In this document: positions 28,998 through 38,813 of the stretch, piece by piece
Position numbering within the stretch: position 1 is the first letter of the stretch
How the letters are laid out: every line of letters starts with the position of its first letter
Assembly (NCBI GenBank): GCA_002729765.1
Contig: PBYV01000068.1
Location: 1-64,000 of the forward strand
From: Acidimicrobiaceae bacterium
Lineage (GTDB): Bacteria > Actinomycetota > Acidimicrobiia > Acidimicrobiales > MedAcidi-G1
Reading direction: 5' to 3'
Length of the DNA: 64,000 bases
The notes under the pieces: model-generated
Told to the model about the DNA's origin: nothing
Databases searched by the model: none
What the model saw: only the letters and a program-made list of their open reading frames with translations
Position numbers and translations under genes: made by a program

Positions 28998-29968
28998 ATT
29001 CTTCCAAAAGGTGAAGGAGTAGCTCCAGCTTTAACTGCCTGTAAACAAATGAAATCGTGAAGGATCGTAGCACCAGCAATAGCCGTGATTTCACCAACAT
29101 CATATTGCGGAGCCACTTCGACAAGGTCCATTCCCACAATTTCGAACTCTCCAAGTGAACGTATCGCTTCAAGGGCTTGAGCCGAGCTAAGACCACCTGC
29201 AACAGGAGTTCCAGTCCCTGGTGCAAATGCTGGATCTAAACAATCAATGTCAAATGTCAAATATGCTGATCTATTACCAACAATTTCTCTAATCACTTCA
29301 ATAACTGCAGGAATACCTTCCCTGTGAACCCACGGAGCCCCCAAAACGGTGAAACCAAACGTGTCCTGATTATGTGTTCGAATACCGATTTGAACCGAAG
29401 TTGTTGGGTCGACTATTTCCTCACGTACAGCCCGAAGAAACATTGATCCATGGTCTTGCCGATTCCCGTCATCTGGCCATGTATCACAGTGGGCATCGAA
29501 ATGTATCAAAGACAAGGGTCCAAACTTTTTTGCATGAGCCTTTAAAAGTGGGTAAGTGACATAATGATCGCCTCCCATACTTACCATCATCGAATCTGTA
29601 TTTATGATTTGGTCAGCATGGCGTTCAATTAAATCTGTTGCATTCTGTGGATAGCCATAATCGATATAGCAATCTCCATAATCTGCTACAGCAACAAAAT
29701 CAAATGGGTCGAAACCGAATGGGTATGCATCTAGTTCAGCAAGTCCTACTGATGCTGCTCTTAGGGCTCTAGGTCCGAAGCGAGCTCCTGGCCGATTCGA
29801 TGTCGCCATATCAAATGGTATGCCCGACACGACAATGTCAGCTGAATCAATTTCTCTTGTGTACTTCCTTCGAAGAAAAGAAAGAGCCCCTCCAAAAGGC
29901 ATTTCCAAGTCTTTCCCTTTTAAGGAATCGCTCCTGAACGCTTGATCCCCTTCATTAATATTGGTCAT
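28994..29968 (-). CDS. speB: Agmatinase/ureohydrolase
   Basis: GGDHYVTYPLL, HFDAHCDTWPD, TFDIDCLDPAFAPGTGTP Mn-binding motifs. Confidence 0.95.
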   Translation of the reverse strand: MTNINEGDQAFRSDSLKGKDLEMPFGGALSFLRRKYTREIDSADIVVSGIPFDMATSNRPGARFGPRALRAASVGLAELDAYPFGFDPFDFVAVADYGDCYIDYGYPQNATDLIERHADQIINTDSMMVSMGGDHYVTYPLLKAHAKKFGPLSLIHFDAHCDTWPDDGNRQDHGSMFLRAVREEIVDPTTSVQIGIRTHNQDTFGFTVLGAPWVHREGIPAVIEVIREIVGNRSAYLTFDIDCLDPAFAPGTGTPVAGGLSSAQALEAIRSLGEFEIVGMDLVEVAPQYDVGEITAIAGATILHDFICLQAVKAGATPSPFGRI

Positions 29969-30633
29969 CAGTTAACCACCTCATAATCGGGGTTCTGCCA
30001 GACTATTAATGCAGCGTTATTATCAATCTCAGGGTTAACTATGTAATTAGGTAATGCACAGACAAGTTGAAACCCGTTATCCCTCTGAAATGTAAGAGTC
30101 GGGTCGTAAATTTCACCTTTCCGTACTAGTTCTATGTATTCATCCGCTGAATAATCATTCTTATGGTCGACGTATCCAGGCATAACTCCTCCAGCAACAA
30201 TTCCTCGGAGATTGAAACACTGGCAAACTTCTTTTCTTAGCTTGTAAAGCTCGTTTCCAATACCACGTTTCCGGTATTGCTTACTTACCGCTATTGAAGT
30301 GCCGTAATACCAATCTCCGTCCTGATGATGTCCAGAAGTTCCATTACCGGGAACTATGTCATGCACTGTGTGAAGAGGTTTCTCAAGATCAAAGTGGACT
30401 CTAATACCGAGCCCCATAGCTACTATGTTCTCTTGGTCAAAACCGACAAAACATCCTTCCGAAAAATCTTCAACCAATGCTTTTAGTTCGTTCTCGTTAT
30501 AAAGGTCTTCGGGGTCAGAGGTGGGAAATGAAGACAGTTCCAATTGAGTCATGCCTCCCACCCAATCAACTAGAGGATTCATATATCTGATTCCTGAAGT
30601 TTCACCCAAATGAATAAACGGTTCTTTATCCAT
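29968..30633 (-). CDS. GNAT-family N-acetyltransferase
   Basis: SIAVSKQYRKRGIGNELYKLRKEVC (R/QxxGxG/A acetyl-CoA motif). Confidence 0.82.
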   Translation of the reverse strand: MDKEPFIHLGETSGIRYMNPLVDWVGGMTQLELSSFPTSDPEDLYNENELKALVEDFSEGCFVGFDQENIVAMGLGIRVHFDLEKPLHTVHDIVPGNGTSGHHQDGDWYYGTSIAVSKQYRKRGIGNELYKLRKEVCQCFNLRGIVAGGVMPGYVDHKNDYSADEYIELVRKGEIYDPTLTFQRDNGFQLVCALPNYIVNPEIDNNAALIVWQNPDYEVVN

Positions 30634-31720
30634 GTAACCAGTCCACGCGTTGATATTCGTTCTCAGCTGGTCTACCCCAACATGCCCAAAAGTCTTGGGT
30701 GGCAGGTCTCATAATTGCTGCCCCGCTGGATTCAATAAAATATGGTTCTTTAGCAGTTTGACAAATTGCTTCAGGATCTCGCGTAAGTGTCATTAAACGA
30801 TCTGAATCAACAGTTCCTTCTTCTAAAATTTTTTGAGCCTTTCCCAAACGACGAACTGAGTTTTCTAAAAGAGAAGCATCACGGTCGGCTTGAACATTAC
30901 TGGATTCAGACTGAATCGTATGGTTAGTGTGGACTAATGGATCTGGGCCAAGTGTGTTAACAGGTCTGACAGAAGGCATAGCTTCAATGTTGTAGCCGTC
31001 ACCAGAGCTGTCAAATATCAAATAGTTATGGGCGCCTGCAAGGTCAGCTTCAAGAAGTACATTCAAAGCATCAGTTGATCTTTCGGCTTTCAACATACCC
31101 CTAACTACTGAAGTCCAAGTGACACCACATTTTCCATCTAGACAGGTGAGATTATTAATACCGACAGCAACACCTGCGTTATTCATTCCCAGCTGACCAA
31201 GACACCCCGCAGTAGTAAATATCAGACTGGCGGGTTGATTGGTAGGGGTAATCTTTAGAAGTAGTACATGGTCTGTTGCTGTGTCATGCATATCCCATGT
31301 TTGAGCTAAAAATCCTGAACCATCAGCTCGAGAATCAGGAACGATCATTGACGTGCAGTCATCTTCTTGAAGTTCCCCAGGTATTTGCGTTCCTATTGTC
31401 GCTCTTACAGCGTCAACAAAGTCTGTAAAACCTCCAACTATTACTGCTTCTGCGGGTGAAATCCCAGCAGCATTAGCGAGAGCCAACATCTCCGCATGTA
31501 AATCTTCATCAAATTCTTGATGGGCTGGCAGCATTGATTCAGCAAGTTCTATTACTTCAGTTTCAGATACTGAGCCACCTGACCACAAACCTGAAGAAAC
31601 CAGTTTGATCCTATCTTTTGTGTAGGCGCGGATTTCATCTGCAAAAGTCTTCCCATGCTCATGACCGATACTTTCAGGTGTTCCAGAAAGCTCAAGAATC
31701 CTTATGGGTGGACGTTTCAC
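30626..31720 (-). CDS. C45 family autoproteolytic acyltransferase/hydrolase (AAT-like Ntn hydrolase)
   Basis: SGTPESIGHEHGKTFADEI, DDCTSMIVPDSRADGSGFLAQTWDMH, GQLGMNNAGVAVGINNL; Cys as putative N-terminal nucleophile. Confidence 0.88.
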   Translation of the reverse strand: MKRPPIRILELSGTPESIGHEHGKTFADEIRAYTKDRIKLVSSGLWSGGSVSETEVIELAESMLPAHQEFDEDLHAEMLALANAAGISPAEAVIVGGFTDFVDAVRATIGTQIPGELQEDDCTSMIVPDSRADGSGFLAQTWDMHDTATDHVLLLKITPTNQPASLIFTTAGCLGQLGMNNAGVAVGINNLTCLDGKCGVTWTSVVRGMLKAERSTDALNVLLEADLAGAHNYLIFDSSGDGYNIEAMPSVRPVNTLGPDPLVHTNHTIQSESSNVQADRDASLLENSVRRLGKAQKILEEGTVDSDRLMTLTRDPEAICQTAKEPYFIESSGAAIMRPATQDFWACWGRPAENEYQRVDWLHG

Positions 31721-32946
31721 TTTGCGGTAATCTCTTCAACTGCTTTTGCGGCAGTATCAACAATGAAATCAATATCGTTTTCTTCTATCACTAACGGTGG
31801 ACAAAACGCCAACGCCCCATTTATGGCCCGACAGATCACTCCCATTTCAGTCATCTTGTCACGTATGACTAAACCCTGCTCAGTTGATGCATCAGTGATC
31901 TGAGCAGCCCATATAGCTCCTACTCCTCGTACTTCAGAAAAAATTCCATCTTTCTCTAATGCTTTAAGTCCTCCAGAAAGTCTGTCACCTATAACTTCTG
32001 CCCTCTGAACTAATCCTTCGTCTTCGATGATATTTATATTTGTTATAGCAGCTGCCGATGCTGCCGGATGTCCGCTATAGGTATAACCGTGCATAAATGT
32101 GAAATCCGGGTCGGATTCAAGCACATCACAAACGGTTCTACTGAGTAATACTCCACCTAATGGCTGGTAACCGCTTGTGACACCTTTTGCGAAAGTTATG
32201 ATGTCGGGTTTCACATCATAGGTATCAGCGGCAAACCAATTACCAGTTCGACCAAAACCAGTAATTACTTCATCGAAAACAAGAAGTGCCCCGTTATCGT
32301 CGCATAATCTTCTTAAACCTTCTAGATACCCAGACGGTGGCGGGAAAACTCCTCCAGCACCTTGCAGTGGTTCAGTTACAACTCCTGCTATTTGTTCACC
32401 ATATTCTGCAAATATTGAAGCAGCAGATTCAATATTGGTTGGATCAATCTCTATTACGTTCGGAAACAATTCACCCCAGCCTTCGCGGTTAGCTTGGATG
32501 CCTTGCAAAGTGGTTCCGCCAATATTTACACCGTGATAACCGCGGCCACGCCTCAAGATAATTTGACGTTCTGATTGTTTTCTTAATATAGGTATTTTTC
32601 TCAATAGTTTTATTGCAGTATCAATTGATTCAGAACCTGAACAACAGAGAAAAACGCGACCATCTGGAAAAGGTGAAACAGAACGGATTCTTTCAGCTGC
32701 TGCATCTGATACATCGCTCCCCATAGGAGCAAAAGTGTGATAGGAACTCATTTTTTGCAATTGCTCAGTGATTGCATTAATCAACTCAGGTCTTCCATGA
32801 CCTATCTGGCAATACCAGAGTCCACCAAGACCATCGATGTATTCGTTACCTTTGTCATCCCAAACTCGAACTCCTTCAGAACGGACTAACGTATGAAAAT
32901 TCTCAGAAGTTGGTTTCGAAAAGGCATGTAATAGGGCAGGAATCAT
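31717..32946 (-). CDS. Class-III (omega) aminotransferase
   Basis: SGSESIDTAIKLLR, DEVITGFGRTG, TFAKGVTSGYQPLGG. Confidence 0.93.
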   Translation of the reverse strand: MIPALLHAFSKPTSENFHTLVRSEGVRVWDDKGNEYIDGLGGLWYCQIGHGRPELINAITEQLQKMSSYHTFAPMGSDVSDAAAERIRSVSPFPDGRVFLCCSGSESIDTAIKLLRKIPILRKQSERQIILRRGRGYHGVNIGGTTLQGIQANREGWGELFPNVIEIDPTNIESAASIFAEYGEQIAGVVTEPLQGAGGVFPPPSGYLEGLRRLCDDNGALLVFDEVITGFGRTGNWFAADTYDVKPDIITFAKGVTSGYQPLGGVLLSRTVCDVLESDPDFTFMHGYTYSGHPAASAAAITNINIIEDEGLVQRAEVIGDRLSGGLKALEKDGIFSEVRGVGAIWAAQITDASTEQGLVIRDKMTEMGVICRAINGALAFCPPLVIEENDIDFIVDTAAKAVEEITAK

Positions 32947-33059
32947 ATGTCCTTCTATTCTGTTGAGCTGATATCAGGCTACCTATTTAGAAGTCTCGGT
33001 GCTAGCTGGCTTCAAATTCGAATTACTTGCTATTTTTAGAGGTTTAGAGTTGCATGTAA

Positions 33060-34454
33060 GTGATGTCCTCCTTACCTTTACAACAACCTGATTCTCTTTG
33101 GCTCGACACTCTTGACCCACCTATCACTAAGCGGTCCTCACTTGATGGAGACCTTTCAGTTGATGTTGCAATAGTCGGCGGTGGGTTTAGTGGTCTTTGG
33201 ACTGCTTATTATTTGTTGGCCTCCGATCCAAACTTAAACGTTCTAGTAATTGAGAGTGAATACTGTGGCTTTGGAGCGTCAGGCCGTAATGGCGGATGGT
33301 GTGAAGGTGCTCTAGCAGGTGGTACTGAGAAATACGCTGCAAAATCATCAAAAAATGAAGCTAAAAGACTCGAAAGAGCAATGTTTAATACTGTTGATGA
33401 AGTTGAAAGAATTACAAATAAAGAAAGCATCGATTGTGGTTTCACAAAGGGCGGTGTTATAAGCGTGGCTCGTAATCAACCCCAAGCTCAGAGGCAACGT
33501 GATGAAATCAGATCTGCCCGTGAAAATGGGTTTGGTGAAGATGTAATCCGCCTTCTTGAGCGCGACGAAGCACTCAGTTATTTAAACGCTACGAGAGTTC
33601 TATCTGGAATTTTCTTCGCACCCTCGGCAACAATTGACCCTGCCCGTTTAGTAAGAGGTTTAGCAATAGCAGTTGAAAAATTAGGTGGACAAATCGTCGA
33701 ATCAACTGAAGCGATTAATATCGCAAAAAATAAAGTAAAAACAAATCATGGATTAGTGAAAGCAGAAGTAATAGTTCAAGCAACTGAGGCATACACACGC
33801 AACCTAAAAGGACACAAACTTGATTTATTACCTGTTTACTCAAGAATGATTGCTACAGAACCTCTTGATGAGAAAGTCTTTGACGAAATAGGGCTAAGAG
33901 GTAGGCCAACATTTGCTGATGGAAGATACATGGTTATCTATGGTCAACGTACTGAAGATAATCGCATCGCTTTTGGTGGTCAGGGAATGCCACCGTATCT
34001 CTTTGGGTCAAAAATCAGCAAAACTGCAGAAGTAAACAAAAAATCCCACGAATTAATCCATCAAACCTTGATCGATTTACTCCCAGCTCTCCGTGATTTC
34101 AAAATCACCCACCGTTGGGGTGGAGTGTTAGCAATTCCAAGAAACTGGCTTCCGGGACTATATTTTGATTCTTTTTCAGGACTTGGGGTACTTGGCGGTT
34201 ATGTAGGAGAAGGGGTTGCAGCAGCGAACTTAGCGGGGAGAACAATGGCAGAGTTGATCCTCAGACATGACACTGAAAGAGTGACTCTTCCTTGGGTAGG
34301 TGTAAAGTCGAGACGTTGGGAGCCTGAACCTTTTCGGTGGTTGGGAGTTCGTACCAGTCGTCGTCTTATGGGTTCAGCAGATATTTCGGAAACACGAACC
34401 AATAGAACCAGTAAAAGCGCAATGTTGCTTGCCCATTTATTAAGGGGAGATTAA
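33060..34454 (+). CDS. FAD-dependent oxidoreductase (DAO family, gamma-glutamylputrescine-oxidase-like)
   Basis: DVAIVGGGFSGLWTAYYL, GFGASGRNGGWCEG, HRWGGVLAIPRNWLPGL...GLGVLGGYVGEGVAAANLAGRT. Confidence 0.92.
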   Translation: MMSSLPLQQPDSLWLDTLDPPITKRSSLDGDLSVDVAIVGGGFSGLWTAYYLLASDPNLNVLVIESEYCGFGASGRNGGWCEGALAGGTEKYAAKSSKNEAKRLERAMFNTVDEVERITNKESIDCGFTKGGVISVARNQPQAQRQRDEIRSARENGFGEDVIRLLERDEALSYLNATRVLSGIFFAPSATIDPARLVRGLAIAVEKLGGQIVESTEAINIAKNKVKTNHGLVKAEVIVQATEAYTRNLKGHKLDLLPVYSRMIATEPLDEKVFDEIGLRGRPTFADGRYMVIYGQRTEDNRIAFGGQGMPPYLFGSKISKTAEVNKKSHELIHQTLIDLLPALRDFKITHRWGGVLAIPRNWLPGLYFDSFSGLGVLGGYVGEGVAAANLAGRTMAELILRHDTERVTLPWVGVKSRRWEPEPFRWLGVRTSRRLMGSADISETRTNRTSKSAMLLAHLLRGD

Positions 34455-35677
34455 TCTATTTTGTGAACTGAAGCTTGGCTTACTTTCATATAAGCCTCTT
34501 CACGCACTTTTGAAATCCGATCCAGACCAATTTTTTTACCTTCGTGAGGCAAAGTAAAACTTGTATACATAACTCGTCTTTCTCTTTCCACGGGAGGATG
34601 ACTCATATGTAGTGTGCATGATAAATGAACTGTCACATCACCTGTTTTGGTAGGCAAATCAATCATGGGTAGATCAAGATAAGGATGAATAAAATTAGGT
34701 TGCAAATTAGCTCTGTGCGAACCTGCTACCACTGATAACTGGCCACTTATAGAATCTGCTCCTGTAACTGAAACTCCAACCGTCATAGAAGAACAGTCAT
34801 AGGAATGCCTTCCAAGACTGCAGTCTTTATGCCAAGGAAGATCAGATATCCCCTCAACCACTCCTATTGGTTTTACTAAAGCTTCAATTGCATTCTGATC
34901 ATTGCTTCCATCCCACCCGATACTGTGGCCATCTCCAGGTATCGCGGCAATCCTCTCGTGTCGTGAATCAGTAAGAAGTTCTTTTACGGATTCAGATTCG
35001 GCCTGGAAATATTGTAGGCGGACACAACGATCTGTTCCTTCCTTTGTCTTCGCCCACCATGATCTACCGTCACCTCTCTCATATTTGCCTACGGCGTTAT
35101 CCATATCCTTAGAAATTTCCATCATTAACTCTTGGCTCCACCATCCTGTAAGGTGCAAATAACCGGTTTGTGATAAAAACCACGAAATTTCTTCGTCAGA
35201 ATCTTCCTGAGTAAAAGATCTGTTCAAATCAAGAGGACTTCCGTCTTGATTTAAGAAATCAATTTCACCTGGTTTATAAACTGATCTGCCATCAATTATC
35301 GCTCTAAGAACAGGCCACCACTTTAAAAATCTAAAATGCTCCTTCAAGGGCAAGTCGATCACTTTAGAAGTTGCTAAAGATTGGGGAGTCTGTATGTCTT
35401 GCACTAAATCAGAAAATGAAATCTCATCTAAATCAACTACCACAGAGGCGTTAGATACACCCATATCTAGTTTGATTACTCCTTCTAAAGGAGTAAGAGT
35501 AAATGATTTTTGTGAAACCCTGATTCCTAATGGTCGGCACCCCAGAATTTGAGCACCTTCGTAAGCAATAAAAGAGTTTTGTTCTAAAAGAAAAGGTAAT
35601 TGATCGTTAATCCAAACTTCTGAATCAATCTGCTCTGCATCGCTATCTAAACGAGAACGCACATCAACTGAGAACAC
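34451..35677 (-). CDS. Phytanoyl-CoA dioxygenase (PhyH)-like Fe(II)/2OG oxygenase with an unassigned N-terminal region
   Basis: SQTGYLHLTGWWSQEL, WHKDCSLGRH (HxD), SGQLSVVAGSHR, distal His and Arg near SHPPVERERR. Confidence 0.68.
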   Translation of the reverse strand: MFSVDVRSRLDSDAEQIDSEVWINDQLPFLLEQNSFIAYEGAQILGCRPLGIRVSQKSFTLTPLEGVIKLDMGVSNASVVVDLDEISFSDLVQDIQTPQSLATSKVIDLPLKEHFRFLKWWPVLRAIIDGRSVYKPGEIDFLNQDGSPLDLNRSFTQEDSDEEISWFLSQTGYLHLTGWWSQELMMEISKDMDNAVGKYERGDGRSWWAKTKEGTDRCVRLQYFQAESESVKELLTDSRHERIAAIPGDGHSIGWDGSNDQNAIEALVKPIGVVEGISDLPWHKDCSLGRHSYDCSSMTVGVSVTGADSISGQLSVVAGSHRANLQPNFIHPYLDLPMIDLPTKTGDVTVHLSCTLHMSHPPVERERRVMYTSFTLPHEGKKIGLDRISKVREEAYMKVSQASVHKID

Positions 35678-35698
35678 AGAAAATCCTTTTCTTTAAAA

Positions 35699-37792
35699 TT
35701 ACTCGAGAGTCTCTTGAATAGGTAGAGGTTCGCCTAACGACGGCATCGTATCCGACGGACCTAAAAGTGTTACTTGATCATCAGCTTCTAAACAGAGTTC
35801 TTCATTAAGCTGGATCAGAATACCTTCTCTGTGAACAGAAACTACTTCAACTTCGGCAGGGAATTTTAGTTCAGCAATTTTTAAACCGATAAGCGCTGAA
35901 TCTTTTCCTTCTGGCAGAAGAGCGTATTGACGGAATGTCATCTCAGGAAGTAAGGCAGATTTAACTTCGGCTTCTGTTTGAGCTAGTCCTATGAGTTTCG
36001 CACCCGTGTGCAAATGACCAGCGAGCTCTCCTGCAACTCTTAATGAGCGACCTGGATTTTCGGTTGTTCCTGCAAGGAAAAATAACGCATTAACCCATTC
36101 ACCAGAACCTCCCCAAGAAGCAGGAATACGGATTCCTTCTGATGCTCTGACTATTACAAGTTGATCTTCTTCGATATCTTCAAACAAGGCAACAGGAGTT
36201 GCTGTCGGGTGTTGTTTAGAAGGTTGGATCCACAAAGAGCCAGTTTCTAAAAACTGTTCTGTTACTCTCTCTCCCGTTAAACCGATTAAATCAGAGAGAA
36301 CCGTCGCCGCTCTATCCGCTGCTTCTGTGATAGTCGTTCCTGCTGGCACGCTTAAAACTCCAGCTCTGGCAATCAATCCGGGGTAATCATCGCCGGTTCT
36401 CAAGCCATGACCAGCCATTGCAGCACTCATTTCTCGACCCAATTTTGGATCGGCATCGGCTCCCCATCTTTCAAAAACCTGTCTGATTGCACCTGATCTT
36501 TTACTTTTTCCACTTGCATAAAGACGGTGCCATGTCCACCCTGCAACAAAAACAAAACCCACGAATAGTAAGGCAGTTGCACCAAGTTGCAAAATTAGAA
36601 ATATAGAAATAATTATTCCGACGAATTGTGTTAACGGGTAGAAAGGTGCTTTAAAAGCAGGTGCATACGAACGAATATGAGAAGCTCTTAAAACCAGAAC
36701 AGCAATATTCAATAAGCCAAGTGTTAACAAAACAAAAGCGCTCGCAAGTTTTGCAATTGATTCAGCATCAAGAACCAAAACCACTAGCGCTATTGCAATT
36801 CCGGTAACGATTACACCGAATGCAGGAGTTCCAAATCGGCTTAGCCTTCCAGCTACCTCAGGGAAGAGTCCGTCGCGCGCCATCGCCATTGGATATCTAG
36901 CTGCAGCCAAAATACCAGCATTCACAGCTGAGGCAAATGCTGCTAATGCAGCTAAAACAACAAGAGCGACTCCTGCGGATGGAAGAATGGTTTCGGCGGC
37001 TGAATGTATGGGTGCTAGATCTTCATGCAAAACCACTGAGGGTAAAAGTGCTACTGCTACTAGGGCACCAAGTGTGTACAGAATGGTTCCTACTAACAAA
37101 GACAATGACATTCCAAGTGGAATCTTTAAGGAAGGATCATCTACTTCCTCAGCTGCACTTGCAACTTTTGTCAAACCACCATATGAAACAAAAACAAGAC
37201 CTATCACTGAAATAAGGCCAGAAAACCCTTCTGTGAAAAATGGGTCAAGATTAGATTTATCTATACCTTGTTTTTGGGTTTCAAAAAGGCCCTCAGTGAG
37301 GAACCAAGCCATCACTGCAAGTACGAAAACGACCAAAAATAATTGAATCGAACCACTTACTTTCGAACCGACAACATTTACAAAAGTGAAAAAAGCTATT
37401 AAAACCAGCGCTACAGTCTTGCCATTAACATCAAGAATTAAAACCAAGTAAGCACTCATGCCTACTAAGGCAAAAGCATCTTTTAAAACTAAAGAAAGCC
37501 AAGTTCCAATTCCTGCAATAGTTCCTATGGAAGGGCCCAAAGCTCTTTCTAGAAAATAATATGCTCCTCCTGCTTTGGGGAGCGCGGAAGATAACTCTGC
37601 GACGCTCAACATGGCAGGTATAGCTAAAAAACCAGCAATCAAATAAGCCAAAATCGCTGACGGACCGGCTTTAGATGCTGCTAACCCGGGTAAAAGAAAT
37701 AAACCTGATGAAAGCATCGCTCCCGTCGATAAAGCAAAAACGTGGCGCAAAGCAAGTGATCTGGTTAATTTACCCCTGTTATCTACCTTCAT
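35699..37792 (-). CDS. APC-family permease with C-terminal EIIA-like and RCK_C/TrkA_C-like domains
   Basis: N-terminal LRHVFALSTGAMLSSGLFLLPGLAA and about 12 TM. Soluble C-terminus has FFLAGTTENPGRSLRVAGELAGHL, then ALIGLKIAELKFPAEVEVVSVHREGILIQLNEELCLEADDQVTLLG. Confidence 0.82.
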   Translation of the reverse strand: MKVDNRGKLTRSLALRHVFALSTGAMLSSGLFLLPGLAASKAGPSAILAYLIAGFLAIPAMLSVAELSSALPKAGGAYYFLERALGPSIGTIAGIGTWLSLVLKDAFALVGMSAYLVLILDVNGKTVALVLIAFFTFVNVVGSKVSGSIQLFLVVFVLAVMAWFLTEGLFETQKQGIDKSNLDPFFTEGFSGLISVIGLVFVSYGGLTKVASAAEEVDDPSLKIPLGMSLSLLVGTILYTLGALVAVALLPSVVLHEDLAPIHSAAETILPSAGVALVVLAALAAFASAVNAGILAAARYPMAMARDGLFPEVAGRLSRFGTPAFGVIVTGIAIALVVLVLDAESIAKLASAFVLLTLGLLNIAVLVLRASHIRSYAPAFKAPFYPLTQFVGIIISIFLILQLGATALLFVGFVFVAGWTWHRLYASGKSKRSGAIRQVFERWGADADPKLGREMSAAMAGHGLRTGDDYPGLIARAGVLSVPAGTTITEAADRAATVLSDLIGLTGERVTEQFLETGSLWIQPSKQHPTATPVALFEDIEEDQLVIVRASEGIRIPASWGGSGEWVNALFFLAGTTENPGRSLRVAGELAGHLHTGAKLIGLAQTEAEVKSALLPEMTFRQYALLPEGKDSALIGLKIAELKFPAEVEVVSVHREGILIQLNEELCLEADDQVTLLGPSDTMPSLGEPLPIQETLE

Positions 37793-37817
37793 AAGAGAAC
37801 CTTAGACCCCATCGTTT

Positions 37818-38813
37818 TTATTGTCCAAGATTGAAAGTTTGAAAGAAATCTAATAAAAGTGAGTTAGTTGAATCAGGATCCTCTTGTTGAATCCAATGCC
37901 CTACATTTGGCAAAATAACGGAATCTTTTAAGTTTGGAAGAGTGTCTGGGAAGCGTGAAATACTTCCAGCTCCCCAAATTGTTGGACCGTCTTTTTCCCC
38001 TCCAATAAATAGTGAAGGTTGCATCAGCGGTGCCTCGTGATGCATTCTTAGGTCATTCCAATCAAGATCAACGCACCTGTAACGGTTTAGAGGGCCTGTA
38101 AAACCTGACTTTTCAAATTGTTTGGTATAGAAATCTAAATCATCTGGAGTGAACCATGGAAGTGGCTCTTCTGGAAACTTGAAACGATCTTTTAGTTCAC
38201 CGCCTGGAGAAACAAAACCCATTGAACCTTCATCACCCATTACTGCAGGAGCATTTCCAGAAGCAGTGAAATAAAAACCCTCAAGCCATTTGGAAGGATT
38301 TTGAGAGATCTCTGCTTCTGCTCTTCCTAGTTCTTGAAAATACTCAATATAGAACTCTTCCTCCCCTCCTAGAGATCTAAAAAAATCGGAAGGTTTTCCA
38401 TCGTTCCGCGGTGTGTATGGAACAGAAAGTAGAGCAATGCCTTTGAAAATATCCGGCCTAAAAGATGCAGCAGCTGAAGCTATAGGTGAACCCCAGTCAT
38501 GTCCGACAATTAAAGAACTATCTTCGCCTAAAGTTTGGACAACTCCTACACAATCCCCGGCCAAACAAACAAGACGGTATTCATCAATTGCTTTCGGAGT
38601 ATAAGAAGACCCATATCCTCGAACGTCCATTGCAACCGCTCGGTAACCAGCAGCGGAGACAGCAGCTATCTGATGTCTCCATGAGTACCATGATTCGGGA
38701 AAACCGTGGACGAAAAGAACCATAGGGCCTTCTCCTGCTTCAGCAATATGGATATTTACTCCACGAATATCAATCTCATACTGTTTCAAACCTTCGATTT
38801 CAATCATCTTCAT
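37818..38813 (-). CDS. Alpha/beta hydrolase (epoxide-hydrolase-like)
   Basis: FVHGFPESWYSWRHQIAAVSAAGYRAVAMDVRGYGSS (HGxP), VGHDWGSPIA. Confidence 0.94.
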   Translation of the reverse strand: MKMIEIEGLKQYEIDIRGVNIHIAEAGEGPMVLFVHGFPESWYSWRHQIAAVSAAGYRAVAMDVRGYGSSYTPKAIDEYRLVCLAGDCVGVVQTLGEDSSLIVGHDWGSPIASAAASFRPDIFKGIALLSVPYTPRNDGKPSDFFRSLGGEEEFYIEYFQELGRAEAEISQNPSKWLEGFYFTASGNAPAVMGDEGSMGFVSPGGELKDRFKFPEEPLPWFTPDDLDFYTKQFEKSGFTGPLNRYRCVDLDWNDLRMHHEAPLMQPSLFIGGEKDGPTIWGAGSISRFPDTLPNLKDSVILPNVGHWIQQEDPDSTNSLLLDFFQTFNLGQ

